Assembly: GCA_032716605.1 (NCBI GenBank)
Contig: CM064495.1
Coordinates: 24,142,760 to 24,206,759 of the forward strand
DNA length: 64,000 bases
Direction of reading: 5' to 3'
From: Paralithodes platypus
Lineage: Eukaryota; Arthropoda; Malacostraca; Decapoda; Lithodidae
Part shown: piece by piece, positions 23,838 to 34,256 of the stretch
Position numbering within the stretch: the first letter of the stretch is position 1
Layout: each line of letters opens with the position of its first letter
Program-made: the position numbers and the translations under genes
The notes under the pieces: generated by a model
What the model saw: the letters and a program-made list of their open reading frames with translations, nothing else
Told to the model about the DNA's origin: nothing
Database searches by the model: none

Positions 23838-23857
23838 CCAGCCGTCATGACGGCTGG
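23838..23857. repeat. 20-bp perfect palindrome
   Basis: CCAGCCGTCATGACGGCTGG equals its own reverse complement. I see no surrounding feature that explains it. Confidence 0.7.
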
Positions 23858-24050
23858 AGCAACACAGCCGTGTAGTTCCCTCTCTTTCACTCGCTGTGTA
23901 GCACATACAAGCACAGCTTGCTTATGAATAGCTATTGATAACACAAAAATATATCGACGAAATAAGGGAATAAGAGAGAATAGGTGATAATTGAAGGGGG
24001 GGGGGGAAGGAGGGGATTTGGAGGAGTGATATTTGGCATGGCCAATACAA

Positions 24051-24081
<31 letters not shown>

Positions 24082-24208
24082 ATATATATATATAAATTGA
24101 TACTGGGCTGGTTTACTGTAAATGTTTTTTTTTTAGGCCTTGGATTATATAAGGCTTCCCGCAGCGCAGCGGTAGGCCTTATATAAGTCTTGCCGCACTT
24201 GCAAGGTC

Positions 24209-25385
24209 AGTCTGGCACAAATCTTTAATTTCCAAACTGCCCTCCTTCGGTTTCTGTCCCTCCATCTGTGCCTTTGTCTCTAATTTCCTTTCCGGCCGTT
24301 CCATAGCCGCGGTTGTGGACGGCCATCGCTCAATTCCTAATCCTATCAACTCCGGTGTTCCTCAGGGTTCTGTCCTATCTCCTATTCTCTTTCTAATTTT
24401 CATAAATGATCTTCTCAACTGTACATCTAGTCCCATCTATTCATATGCAGACGACTCTACTTTACACCACTCAATTAGTTTTCCAGAACGCCCCAGCCAG
24501 CAGTCCCTCAAAAGTAAACGTAATGAAGCCATAAAATGCTTATCTTCTGATCTAGCTACTATTTCCAATTGGGGTAGAGAAAACCTTGTTACATTTAATA
24601 CTTCCAAAACTCAATTTATCCACCTTACTACCCATCAGGAACCTCCAGAGGACTATCTCTTATTCTTCAACAATACAAAAATCAACCCTTCATCTTCCCT
24701 CAATGTTCTAGGTGTCTCTTTTTCTTCTGCTCTCACTTGGAAAGACCATATTACCAGTCTCGCTAAGGCAGCCTTCCAGAAGCTGGGTGTGCTCAACCGC
24801 CTCAAGGGGTTCTTTACCCCTGCTCAGCTACTTGCTCTGTACAGGGGCACAGTGCGTCCTTGTATGGAGTATTGTTCACATGTGTGGGGAGGATCCTCTC
24901 ACACCGCACTCTTAGATAAAGTAGAAAGGAAAGCTTTTCGTATCATTAACTCCCGTCCACTCGCCAATTCTCTGCAATCTCTTTCTCTTCGCCGCAATGT
25001 TGCATCTCTCTCACTATTTTATCGCTACTACAATAATCAGTGTTCCTCAGAGCTTTCCCAGTGTATACCACCTCCTCTACGTAGGGTACGTAGTACCCGC
25101 CTTGCAACACAATCCCACCCCTACTCTGCAACTCTCCAACCCAAGAGTGAAACACAATTCTCAGACTTTCTTCTATTCAACTGCTGAGCTCTGGAACTCT
25201 CTCCCAGAATCAGTCTTTCCCTCTTCCTATGACTAAAATTGCTTAAAACTCTGTGTGTCCAGGCATTTTAGCTCGAACGTCCCTTGATTTCGGCCCTGTC
25301 ACTCTTTGAAATCTGGGGAGGCACTCGCTGCAGGCAGTTATGCCTTTTGTGTCCCTCATTAACATAGAAAAAAAAAAAAAAGAAA
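24209..25385 (+). pseudogene. Jockey-like LINE copy A, RT and 3' end
   Basis: The copy resumes at AGTCTGGCACAAATC. The RT carries GVPQGSVLSPILFLIFINDL and the catalytic SYADDS box near 24,440, followed by the thumb (ALTWKDHITSLAKAAFQKLG, FFTPAQLLALYRGTVRPCME) and the C-terminus (TAELWNSLPESVFPSSYD). One long frame of about 290 codons is open from 24,315 to a break at 25,120. The family 3' end and an A-rich tail close the copy at about 25,385. Confidence 0.8.
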
Positions 25386-25494
25386 AGTAGGACAGATCTT
25401 ATGTGAACAAGTTTTCACAATTACTAGCCCTGAACCTCTTCAGTTATAACATCCAGCCATGGTTGAGTATTGTTTTCATAATGAAGCTATACAT

Positions 25495-25498
<4 letters not shown>

Positions 25499-25589
<91 letters not shown>
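25499..25589. repeat. (GA)n microsatellite
   Basis: This is an uninterrupted AG dinucleotide run of about 90 bases. Confidence 0.95.
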
Positions 25590-25592
<3 letters not shown>

Positions 25593-26080
25593 ATAAATAG
25601 ATAGAGAGAGACTATAGGTAAGTAATTGTGAACAAAAGAATATGACGAGTGAGTGCTAACTCCGCCTCCAACCCTAATTAAGGGCAGGAGATTTTTTAGC
25701 CTGTGACCTCAGGTCACAGATGTGGGAATATCTCTCTCTTTCTCTAATGAAACGTAGTGATATTATACCTTTTTGCTAAAGTATTTATGCAATATATATG
25801 TTTGGTGATTAAACGTTTACATCAACTGGTATATATTTGTTTTGTTTTATAAATGCAGTATTTCATATTACAACTTGATATACTGTATATCTGCGTTTTT
25901 CATTGTTTTTTTTTTATCTAAGACCATGTTAATATATACAGTTCAATAGATCACACACAACTGTCAATCTGAGTTGTGGATTGAACCAAGATAGACTGTA
26001 TATCTTGGAACGAACCAGTGTGAGCGCTGGTGGCTGGCCTCAACCAGTCACTACCCGCGCGCGGGCGACAGCCTCTCCCG
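25590..26080. other. Unassigned spacer
   Basis: I see no coding or repeat pattern in this AT-rich stretch. Confidence 0.4.
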
Positions 26081-26232
26081 TGTGGCCATTTCGGTTTGTG
26101 GCCATTTCGGTTTGTGGCCATTTAGGATTGTGGACATTTCGGAGTGTGGCCATTTCAGTTTGTGGCCATTTCGGTTTGTGGCCGTTTTGGTTGTGGCCGT
26201 TTCGGTTGTGGCCATTTCGGAGTGTGGCCGTT
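26081..26232. repeat. 16-17-bp minisatellite, unit GTGGCCATTTCGGTTT
   Basis: About nine imperfect units follow each other, with variants GTGGCCGTTTTGGTT and GTGGACATTTCGGAGT. A frame that is open across it simply repeats and is not a gene. Confidence 0.85.
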
Positions 26233-26247
26233 TTGACTTGAAAGCAT

Positions 26248-26402
26248 TACCACCAACACCATTACCACCACAGTACCAACATAACTATCATCATTACCAA
26301 CATAATTACCACCACAATCACCAATACCACCACTACCAACATAACTACCATCAACACACATTACCACCAACACCATTACCACCACAGTACCAACATAACT
26401 AA
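26248..26402. repeat. ACC/AACAT-type minisatellite
   Basis: This is an imperfect array of ACCACC, AACACC and CCAACATAACT words. The first about 32 bases (CACCAACACCATTACCACCA onward) recur at the end of the array. Confidence 0.8.
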
Positions 26403-26412
26403 CTCTTAATCC

Positions 26413-26842
26413 TTAACACTTAAAGAGCGGGGCCCGACTTAAGTCCGTATCTAAAAAGCAGCAAGTTAGGAGCATTATTAAGGCTTTTAAAGGGTTAAAA
26501 TCGAGTGCAAATGGCCGGGATCGCAGCAGGCCACACGGCCGACACCCAGGGCTTACCGCCGCCCACTGACTCACGCTCCCTCTGTTCTCGAGAGGCCGAC
26601 AGTGTAGCCAGTAGTGAGTGTAGCTGGAAAAAATATGCCGCTATACACAAATCTCCCATGTTGGTGGTACCACTGCATCAAAACGACGAGTGCTACGTAG
26701 CTCATTCTGGTCTCATTTTGAAGCTTGTAGCGCCTAGTTTTTTGCTGAATACATGTCTTTTCATGCAGATACTTGATTGATCATTCAGGAGGGCCTGAAT
26801 ATGCCCAAAATAGCCCCAAAAAACCCACTAGACGAGGGTTAA
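26413..26842 (-). mobile_element. TTAA-flanked MITE, inverted relative of 23,303-23,733
   Basis: TTAA lies at both 26,413-26,416 and 26,839-26,842. Read on the minus strand, it shares an ordered set of words with the MITE at 23,303: GGGCATATTCAGG, TCCTGAATGAT, CTTCAAAATGAGACCAGAA, GGCTACACTGT. The inner length is 422 bp against 423 bp. The terminus at the plus-strand left is diverged from the consensus CCC start. Confidence 0.55.
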
Positions 26843-27119
26843 GTAATTCAACAATATATACAGTATATATATCTGTGGGGAGATTGTAGGCACCAGTCGA
26901 TCAGGGCTAGACCCAGGTGAGGTTATAGGCATGTGATAAAGAGTCGCTGGAACTCCTGTTTCATTTGCTTGGCCTCTCTTACTGATTTTCTTTGTGCCTC
27001 ATTAACACAGAGCAATCCAGCTAGCTCTCACAAACACCTCCTCCTCCTATCCACTTCACTACACTAAACATGCACACTACACATCATTCCTCCACACCAA
27101 AATTAAAACCAAATGATGA
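26843..27119. other. Spacer, possibly 5' UTR of LINE copy B
   Basis: This segment precedes the LINE reading frame and contains no other feature I can name. Other copies of the family in this window are 5'-truncated and cannot confirm a UTR. Confidence 0.3.
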
Positions 27120-28875
27120 ATTTTAGCCCAGCCTCGGAGTCCCCAGGAGGGGGGGACCATAAATGCCCCCTCACCCGCCCGACCTTCCCCTGACAACCCC
27201 ACAAAATTACCTGGACCTCGGCCTGTTACTCTTTCTATTAATTTCTGCAACATTCGCGGACTTTCCTCTAATTTTCACTCTGTTGAACACCATCTCTCTT
27301 CCTACAAACCTGATCTCCTTTTCCTCACCGAAACTCAGGTGTCTGATGCAACATCCAGCAGCCCCTTCTCTGTATCCTACTTTCTCTATCCTAGTTTCAA
27401 AGCCAAAGGCGGATGTTGTGCATATGTGCACAACAAACTCACTTGCTCTCGTGTTCCCAATTTCGACTCCTCTGAATTCTCAACTTTATGGCTCAAACTT
27501 TCCTGTCATTCTCTTACTAAATATTTCTGTGCTGTCTATCTTTCCCCTAACTCTACCAACTTTCCCAAATTCTTTGACTATATAAACTCTACAGTGGAAC
27601 ACATTCTATCCATTTCTCCTTTCTCAGAAATCTCCATCTTAGGAGATTTCAACGTTCACCACCGCCAATGGCTCTCCTCTCACACTACTGACCCACCTGG
27701 TGAACAAGCTTACGTCTTTTCTATCCTAAATGACCTAGAGCAGTTAGTTCAGCAACCCACCCGTATCCCGGATCACCTCGGAGATCGGCCCAAAATTCTT
27801 GACTTGTTTCTAACTTCTAAACCTTCTTCTTATACTGTCGATCTTTTCTCTCCTTTGGGCTCCGCCGACCATAAACTTATCTCTTTCACCTGTCCTATCG
27901 CTCCAGTACGGCCACCCGATCCTCCTAGCCAGCGGCGCTTGTGGCACTTTGGCGCTGCCGACTGGAAGGCTCTCCGGCAGTACTTCTTTGATTTCCCATG
28001 GAATGATTTCTGCTTCCGTGGCCGGGGACCCTCGGAGAGTGCTGAATGCATTACCGAGGTAATCCTATCGGGCATGGAAGCATACATTCCATTCTCTTTC
28101 TCTCAGACTAATGCTAACAAATCTTGGTTTACTCACGCCTGTTCTACTGCTGTCCGCAATAAGGAGGAAGCATTCAAACAGTACCGACGCCTTAAAACTC
28201 AAGACTCTCATTCTTCCTATGTTTCTGCCCGGAATCAAGCCAAATCTGTTCTTCGACTTGCCAAGCACTCTTTCATCAATAATAAATGCACTGAACTATC
28301 CAACTCTAGCTCTTCCCAAGCTTTCTGGCATCTAGCCAAAAACCTCTCAAACAATTTCTCTTCCTCGTCTTTCCCTCCCCTTTCCCACTCTGATGGCACA
28401 ACCATCACTTCTTCCTCTGACAAAGCTAAACTCTTCGCTCAAACTTTTGCTAGAAACTCCACCTTGGATGATTCCGGTGCTATACCTCCCTCTCCACCCT
28501 CCTCTCTCTTACTTATGCCTAATATCCTAATCTCTTCTAAAGATGAACTTTCTACCCTCTCTGGGCTTAATACTAATAAGGCGTACAGTCCGGATGGTGT
28601 TCCTCCTGTTGTACTCAAAAACTGTGCTTCCATGCTGACTCCCTGCCTAGGCAAACTCTTTCGTCTCTGTCTATCCTCTAACGTCTTCCCTTCATGCTGG
28701 AAGTTTGCTCTCATTCAACCTGTCCCAAAGAAGGGTGACCGCTCTCAACCCTCCAACTATCGTCCAATTGCTCTCATCTCTTGTATTTCTAAAGTTTTTG
28801 AAACTATTCTTGCTTCCAAATTTCTTAAGCATTTCTCTTCTCATAATCTGCTCTCAGATCACCAGTATGGCTTCC
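27120..28875 (+). pseudogene. Jockey-like LINE copy B, endonuclease and RT N-terminal part
   Basis: This is the most complete 5' end of the family. The frame is open from about 27,120 but has no ATG before the domain, so the true start is unknown. The endonuclease begins with [13 protein letters not shown] and PDLLFLTET and continues with [21 protein letters not shown] and SADHKLISF. The linker runs through [17 protein letters not shown] begins with [19 protein letters not shown] and [20 protein letters not shown]. The frame stays open for over 500 codons until a MITE inserts at TTAA in the codons for GFLKGRS. The protein would act in target-primed reverse transcription. Confidence 0.85.
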
Positions 28876-29321
28876 TTAACCCGTACAGCCCCAGCGACGC
28901 GCCTGGCGCGTCGGCGATGTATGTAACGCACAGCCCCAGAGACACGCCTGGCGCGTCACCCTAATTGCGCCGACCGTAACCTCAGGTGTAGCCACTCAAG
29001 AGGGCTCAGATTTGTATGGGAACTGTGTACGTATCCCACGCAACCGTGCCGATGGTTGAAAACTCTCAAAGTCCACGTGCGTGCGCGTGAGCGCGCAATA
29101 ACCTGGCTTTTTAGGGTAATTGCCTTCAATTTTTTACTCTTGTAAAATACGTTTTCGGGGGCTCTGTAGGACCATTCTTTAAGCTTTTTGAGCGGTTTTT
29201 CGTGGTTTTTCCTTCATTCCTAACCCATTCGCTATTGTTTCTGCAATAAAACCATTTTTTGAAAACCGGCCGGGTTCTGGTGAACAAACATTACAAAACT
29301 AGCCGGGGCTGGACGGGTTAA
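28876..29321 (+). mobile_element. TTAA-flanked MITE inserted in LINE copy B, 438 bp
   Basis: TTAA is duplicated at 28,876-28,879 and 29,318-29,321. The ends are CCCGTACAGCCCCAGCG and, inverted, CCCGTCCAGCCCCGGC, a clear TIR. Other LINE copies have CTTCCTTAAGGGTCGC at this point (61,377-61,392 and, inverted, near 33,695), so the empty site is directly visible and the duplication is proven by comparison. A GCGACGCGCCTGGCGCGTC inverted repeat lies near the left end. There is no coding sequence. The features fit a piggyBac-type non-autonomous element. Confidence 0.8.
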
Positions 29322-30709
29322 GGGTCGCTCTACTGGTGATCTTCTTTCATATCTTAATTAACTCTTGGTCATCCTCCTTTCGGGACTTCGGTGAGACTTT
29401 TTCTATTGCACTAGACATATCGAAAGCCTTCGATAAAGTCTGCCACAAATCTTTAATTTCTAAACTACCCTCCTTCGGTTTCTCTCCCTCCATCTGTGCC
29501 TTTGTCTCTAATTTCCTCTCCGGACATTCCATAGCTGCGGTTGTGGACGGCCATCGCTCACTTCCTCACCGTGTAAACTCCGGTGTTCCTCAGGGCTCTG
29601 TCCTATCTCCTATTCTCTTTCTAATTTTTATAAATGACCTTCTCAACTGTACGTCAACTCCCATCCATTCATACGCAGACGACTCAACCTAACACTATTC
29701 CATTAGTTTTTCAGAACGCCCAAGCCAGCAATTCCTCAACGACAAACGGAATGAAGCCATAGAACACTTAAATTCTGATCTAACTACTATCTCCAATTGG
29801 GGCAGAGAAAACCTTGTTACCTATAATGCTTCCAAAACCCAATTTCTTCATCTATCTACCCGTCAGGACCTCCCTGCGGACTATCCCTTATTCTTCAACA
29901 ATACAAAAATCAATCCTTCATCTTCTCTCAATATTCTTGGTGTCTCTTTTTCTTCTGCTCTCAGTTGGAAGGACCATATTACCAGTCTTGCTAAGGCAGC
30001 CTCCCAGAAGCTGGGTGTGCTCAACCGCCTTAGGGGGTTCTTTACCCCTGCACAGCTTCTTGCTCTGTACAGGGGCATAGTGCGTCCTTGTATTGAGTAT
30101 TGTTCACAAGTGTGGGGAGGTTCCTCTCACACCGCTCTCCTAGACAAAATTGAAAGGAAGGCCTTTCGTATTATTAACTCCCTTCCACTCACCAACTCTC
30201 TCCAATCTCTCTCTCTTCGCCGCAATGTTGCATCTCTCTCGCTATTCTATCGCTACTATAATAATCAGTGTTCCTCAGAGCTTTCTCAGTGTATACCACC
30301 TCCTTTACGTAGGGCACGTGGTACCCGTCTTGCAACACAATCCCACCCCTACTCTGTGCAACTCTCCAACCCAAGAGTGAAACGTTACTCTCGGTCTTTC
30401 TTCTATTCAACAGCTGAGCTCTGGAACTCTCTCCCAGAATCAGTCTTTCCCTCTTCCTATGACTTAAATTGCTTCAAACTCCGTTTCCAGGCATTTTGGC
30501 TCGAACGTCCCTTGATTTTGGCCCTGTCACTCTTTCAACTTTGGGGGAGGCACTGTTCTTACCAGCAATGTAAGCTTAATGAAAAGAAAATGAAAGAACT
30601 CTTAAGTATTAATATAAAACAATAGTATTACTTTTATCATAACCCAATTACTTAAAAGAGTTGCTTAAAGAGGCAGTTCTGCCTTTTGCCTCCCTCACTC
30701 ACATAGAAA

Positions 30710-30712
<3 letters not shown>
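29322..30712 (+). pseudogene. Jockey-like LINE copy B, RT C-terminal part and 3' end
   Basis: RT continues after the MITE: SFRDFGETFSIALDISKAFD, then GVPQGSVLSPILFLIFINDL and SYADDST, followed by a stop at 29,690. A frame change allows continuation through NWGRENLVT, LGVLNRLRGFFTPAQLLALY and TAELWNSLPESVFPSSYDLN. There is also an extra base near 29,353. The 3' UTR is interrupted by about 108 bases that match the LTR of Gypsy element 2 (30,563-30,670). The A-rich tail and (TA)n follow at 30,701. Confidence 0.8.
30563..30670 (-). repeat. LTR-derived fragment inside LINE copy B 3' UTR
   Basis: The reverse complement matches 36,768-36,870 in the LTR of element 2 almost completely, including AAGTAATTGGGTTATGAT and ATACTATTGTTTTATATTAA. 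Other LINE copies lack it (GGAGGCACT runs directly into the GGCAGTTCTGCC region). Confidence 0.75.

Positions 30713-30756
<44 letters not shown>
30711..30756. repeat. (TA)n after the LINE A-tail
   Basis: This TA dinucleotide run follows the A tail of LINE copy B. Confidence 0.85.
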
Positions 30757-30757
<1 letters not shown>

Positions 30758-30985
30758 TTCGGCAGTCTTAATAGTTTGTATTTAAAACTCAACAAGCATA
30801 TAATTATATGTCTAAGAATTATTACATTACAGAGTACTAATCTAGTTTTGCAATTAATGCAAATATAATAAGAATACTCATAGTCAGAGACAACATGAGC
30901 CAAACTTTTGCTTATGCGATTGAAATCTTGTTGATACAGAGCACTTTACAAACGAATTTTGATGTAATTATGGGCTTACTATATC
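30757..30985. other. Unassigned spacer
   Basis: This is AT-rich sequence with no feature I recognise. Confidence 0.4.
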
Positions 30986-30989
30986 TATA

Positions 30990-32430
30990 GACATCCCTTT
31001 TGGTGTATGAGGATGACCTAGCCTTGGTCTGCTCGGCTCCCACGCTGCTCAAGGACAGCAGTGCCTACAAGCCGGGGTGGATAGCCTCCTCAGGTGGTTT
31101 TCAGATTGGGGGTTTGCCGTCAATGCGCAGAAGTGTGCGTTGATGTACTTTACCCATCAGCGCAAGCTCCCCTCCCTCCCTTCCATCCTCCTTTCGGGTA
31201 CGCCGGCTCCGTTGCGCGCTCAGCACACCTTTCTGGGCCTCCATCTTGATGGCCCTGTTTTAACCTGGAAACATCATGTAGATTATTTGCGTTCCTGGTG
31301 TATGAAGCGGCTCGATATTATGAAGAGCTTATCGGGTGTCCGTTCGGAATGTCCTACTATGGTTCTATTCGGCGTATGTGTTAAGCAAGATCCGACATGG
31401 TTGCTCCGTCTATGGCTCGGCCTCCACCTCGGTGCTAAAAAAGGTGGATGTGGTGCAGCACACGGTGCTGCGTATTGCGTTGGGTGCCTTCCATTCGTCG
31501 CCGGCGGTCTCCCTCCACGTGGAGGCGGGTTCTCCTTCCCCTTGCTTGGGACCGTCATCACTATAACATCACCACCCTCCATCATGCCCTCTCATTCTCA
31601 CCTTCTCATCCTTATAGCCTCCTCATCTCTTATGCCCCAGTTTTGCCTCAAGCTCCCTCCTGGCCCGTCCGTTCCCGATCCCCTTGCCTTGTCCATGCCC
31701 TCCTGTCCTACTCATCCCTCTCCTTGCCTCATCCATCCCCTTCTCCTTTGCCCCCTTGGTCTAACCTATCATCTATGTTCCACCTTTCCCTTCATGTTCC
31801 CTTTGTCAAGTCTCAAGATAGCTCCCATGCCCCCTCCCTTTTCCTGGAACTTGTCTCCCTCCGTTAAAGTACCGGTAATCACTTCCCTATTTATACGGAT
31901 GGCTCCCACACCTCCTCCCCCCAGTCCTATTCTGCCGCCATTTATGTTGAACATCTTTCCCTTTGTTGGACTTGGCGGCTGTCCGGTTCCCGCACAGTTC
32001 TTGCCTCTGAATTTCATCCGCAATCCCCCCCCCCCCCCCCCCCCCCCCAGTCAGTTGTCATAATCTCTGATTCACAATCCTCCCTTGCCCTCCTAAGCTC
32101 CCAATGCCCAGTAACCCATCACTCCCTAGTCTTTCAGGCCTATTCCTTCCTTTGCTCCCTTGGGTAATCCAACTTTTCCCTCCATATTCAGTGGGTTACC
32201 TCACATGTGGGTATCAGGGGTAATGTGATTGTAGATTCTGTGACTTCACTGGCATGCCCCTTGAGCCCATCCCTCTCCCTCCCTCCTCCGTTTCCAGGTT
32301 AACTTTTGCCCATTGCCAGACACTCTGGGATAGCCTCCCCAAGAGGTGATCTCTCCCGCACCGCCTTTGGTCAGTACAGGCTAGATTCTGCCCCTCACCC
32401 TTGGTCCCGTTCCCCCCTCCGCCCCCTTGA
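30990..32430 (+). pseudogene. I-type LINE fragment with RT thumb and RNase H
   Basis: RT is entered at its catalytic box, which reads YEDDLALVC (31,006) instead of YADD. WFSDWGFAVNAQKCALMYF, HTFLGLHLDG and VLTWKHHVDYL follow. Across shifting frames one finds IRHGCSVYGSASTSVLKKVD and a QHTVLRIALGAF segment. RNase H motifs are YTDGS (31,892), SEFHP (near 32,010), ISDSQSSLAL (near 32,060) and HVGIRGNVIVD (near 32,200). RT followed by RNase H within one LINE ORF is a hallmark of the I superfamily. A poly-C expansion at 32,025-32,048 interrupts the RNase H part. It is 5'-truncated and multiply frameshifted. Confidence 0.75.
32025..32048. repeat. Poly-C tract
   Basis: About 24 consecutive C residues interrupt the RNase H frame. 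Confidence 0.95.
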
Positions 32431-32431
32431 T

Positions 32432-33815
32432 TTTTTTTTTTTATTTTATGAGGGAGACAAAAGGCATTACTGCCTGCAGCAAGTGCCTCCCCCAGATTTC
32501 AAAGAGTGACAGGGCCAAAATCAAGGGACGTTCGAGCTAAAATGCTTGGACACACAGAGTTTCAAGCAGTTTAAGTCATAGGAAGAGGGAAAGACTGATT
32601 CTGGGAGAGAGTTCCAGAGCTCAGCAGTTGAATAGAAGAAAGTCTGAGAATATCGTTTCACTCTTGGGTTGGAGAGTTGCACAGAGTAGGGGTGGGATTG
32701 TGTTGCAAGGCGGGTACTACGTACCCTACGTAGAGGAGGTGGTATACACTGGGAAAGCTCCGAGGAAGACTGATTATTGTAGTAGCGATAGGAGAGATGC
32801 AACATTGCGGCGAAGAGAGAGCGATTGCAGAGAGTTGGTGAGTGGACAGGTGTTAATGATACGAAAGGCTTTCCTTTCTACTTTATCTAGGAGTGCGGTG
32901 TGAGAGGATCCTCCCCACACATGTGAACAATACTCAATACAAGGACACACTGTGCCCCTGTACAGAGCAAGTAGCTGTGCAGGGGTAAAGAACCCCTTGA
33001 GGCGGTTGAGCACACCCAGCTTCTGGAAGGCTGCCTTAGCGAGACTGGTAATATGGTCTTTCCAAGTGAGAGCAGAAGAAAAAGAGACACCGAGAACATT
33101 GAGGGAAGATGTAGGGTTGATTTTTGTATTGTTGAAGAATGGAGGTTCCTGACGGGTAGTAAGATGGATAAATTGTGTTTTGGAAGCATTACATGTAACA
33201 AGGTTTTCTCTACCCCAATTGGAAATAGTAGCTAGATCAGAAGATAAGCATTTTATGGCTTCATTACGTTTACTATTGAGGGACTGCTGGCTGGGGCATT
33301 CTGGAAAACTAATTGAGTGGTGTAAAGTAGAGTCGTCTACATATGAATGGATGGGACTAGATGTACAGTTGAGAAGATCATTTATGAAAATTAGAAAGAG
33401 AATAGAAGATAGGACAGAACCCTGAGGAACACCGGAGTTGATAGGATGAGTAATTGAGCGATGGCCGTCCACAACCACAGCTATGGAACGGCCGTAAAGG
33501 AAATTAGAGACAAAGGCACAGATGGAGGGACAGAAACCGAAGGAGGGCAATTTGGAAATTAAAGATTTGTGCCAGACTCTATCGAAGGCCTTCGATATGT
33601 CTAGTGCAACAGAAAAAGTCTCACCGAAGTCCCGAAAGTTGGATGACCAAGAGTTAGTAAGATATGAAAGAAGATCACCCGTAGAGCGACCCTTAAGGAA
33701 GCCATACTGGCGATCTGAGAGCAGATTATGAGAAGAGAAATGCTTAAGAAATTTGGAAGCAAGAATAGTTTCAAAAACTTTAGAGATACAAGAGATGAGA
33801 GCAATTGGACGACGC
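32432..33815 (-). pseudogene. Jockey-like LINE copy C, RT domain
   Basis: On the minus strand a long frame of nearly 370 codons begins in foreign sequence near 33,880 and enters the RT at [18 protein letters not shown]. It continues through GFLKGRSTGDLLSY, FSVALDISKAFDRVWHKSLI, GVPQGSVLSSILFLIFINDL and SYVDDSTLHH, then the thumb. The catalytic box is YVDD instead of YADD. The frame breaks at NVASLLSLLQ. The 3' end and T-run (32,432-32,443) match the family tail. The 5' truncation falls at about 33,815. It abuts the end of the I-type LINE relic. Confidence 0.85.
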
Positions 33816-34256
33816 CAGGAATAAAACGACACATAAATGGCACAAAATGTCTTAATATTGGCAAAGAATTGGGGCGACATGTCTTTAAATCACTAAACCA
33901 ATGGGGCAAACGTCTTAAAATATCAAAACTAATGTGGCTAAACATGAGGGAGAATGGGGTCCAGAAAATACACCTCTTTAAGTGAAAGTATACCCTTAAC
34001 TGAGCAGGAAATATGATAGCAATCTAAAATTACACAAGCGTCCGTGAACTATTGATTTAGCCTGAACAATGGCCTACACACTTAGCTGGTAAACTATTGT
34101 ATGCTAAACAGCAGACAATCAATACTAATTAAGGGAAAACACTGGGACTCGTAGGGAATTATTCAAAGTATTTCATCAATGTGTCAGAATGTATCAATAA
34201 TATTTGTATCACATTTTACTGCAAGCAATTGTACAGGAGGTGAAACACAATAGCAA
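33816..34256. other. Unassigned sequence
   Basis: I recognise no gene and no repeat shared with the rest of the window in this 440-base stretch. Confidence 0.4.

Larger units (their letters stand above)
23163..24208. other. Sequence replacing part of RT in LINE copy A
   Basis: This 1-kb segment contains a TTAA MITE (23,303-23,733), a 20-bp perfect palindrome (23,838-23,857), a G-run near 23,997-24,006 and a (TA)n run near 24,052-24,094. No coding sequence is apparent. About 165 bases of LINE are missing, so the segment did not arise by a single clean insertion. Confidence 0.5.

Noticed and set aside
25981..26402. Open frames over the GTGGCCATTTCGG and ACC-rich minisatellites
   Set aside because: Repetitive peptides follow directly from the tandem DNA repeats, with equivalents on the opposite strand.
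31448..31867. Pro/Ser-rich open frames over the I-type LINE
   Set aside because: They are alternative frames of C-rich LINE sequence; the meaningful signals are the RT and RNase H motifs distributed over several frames.
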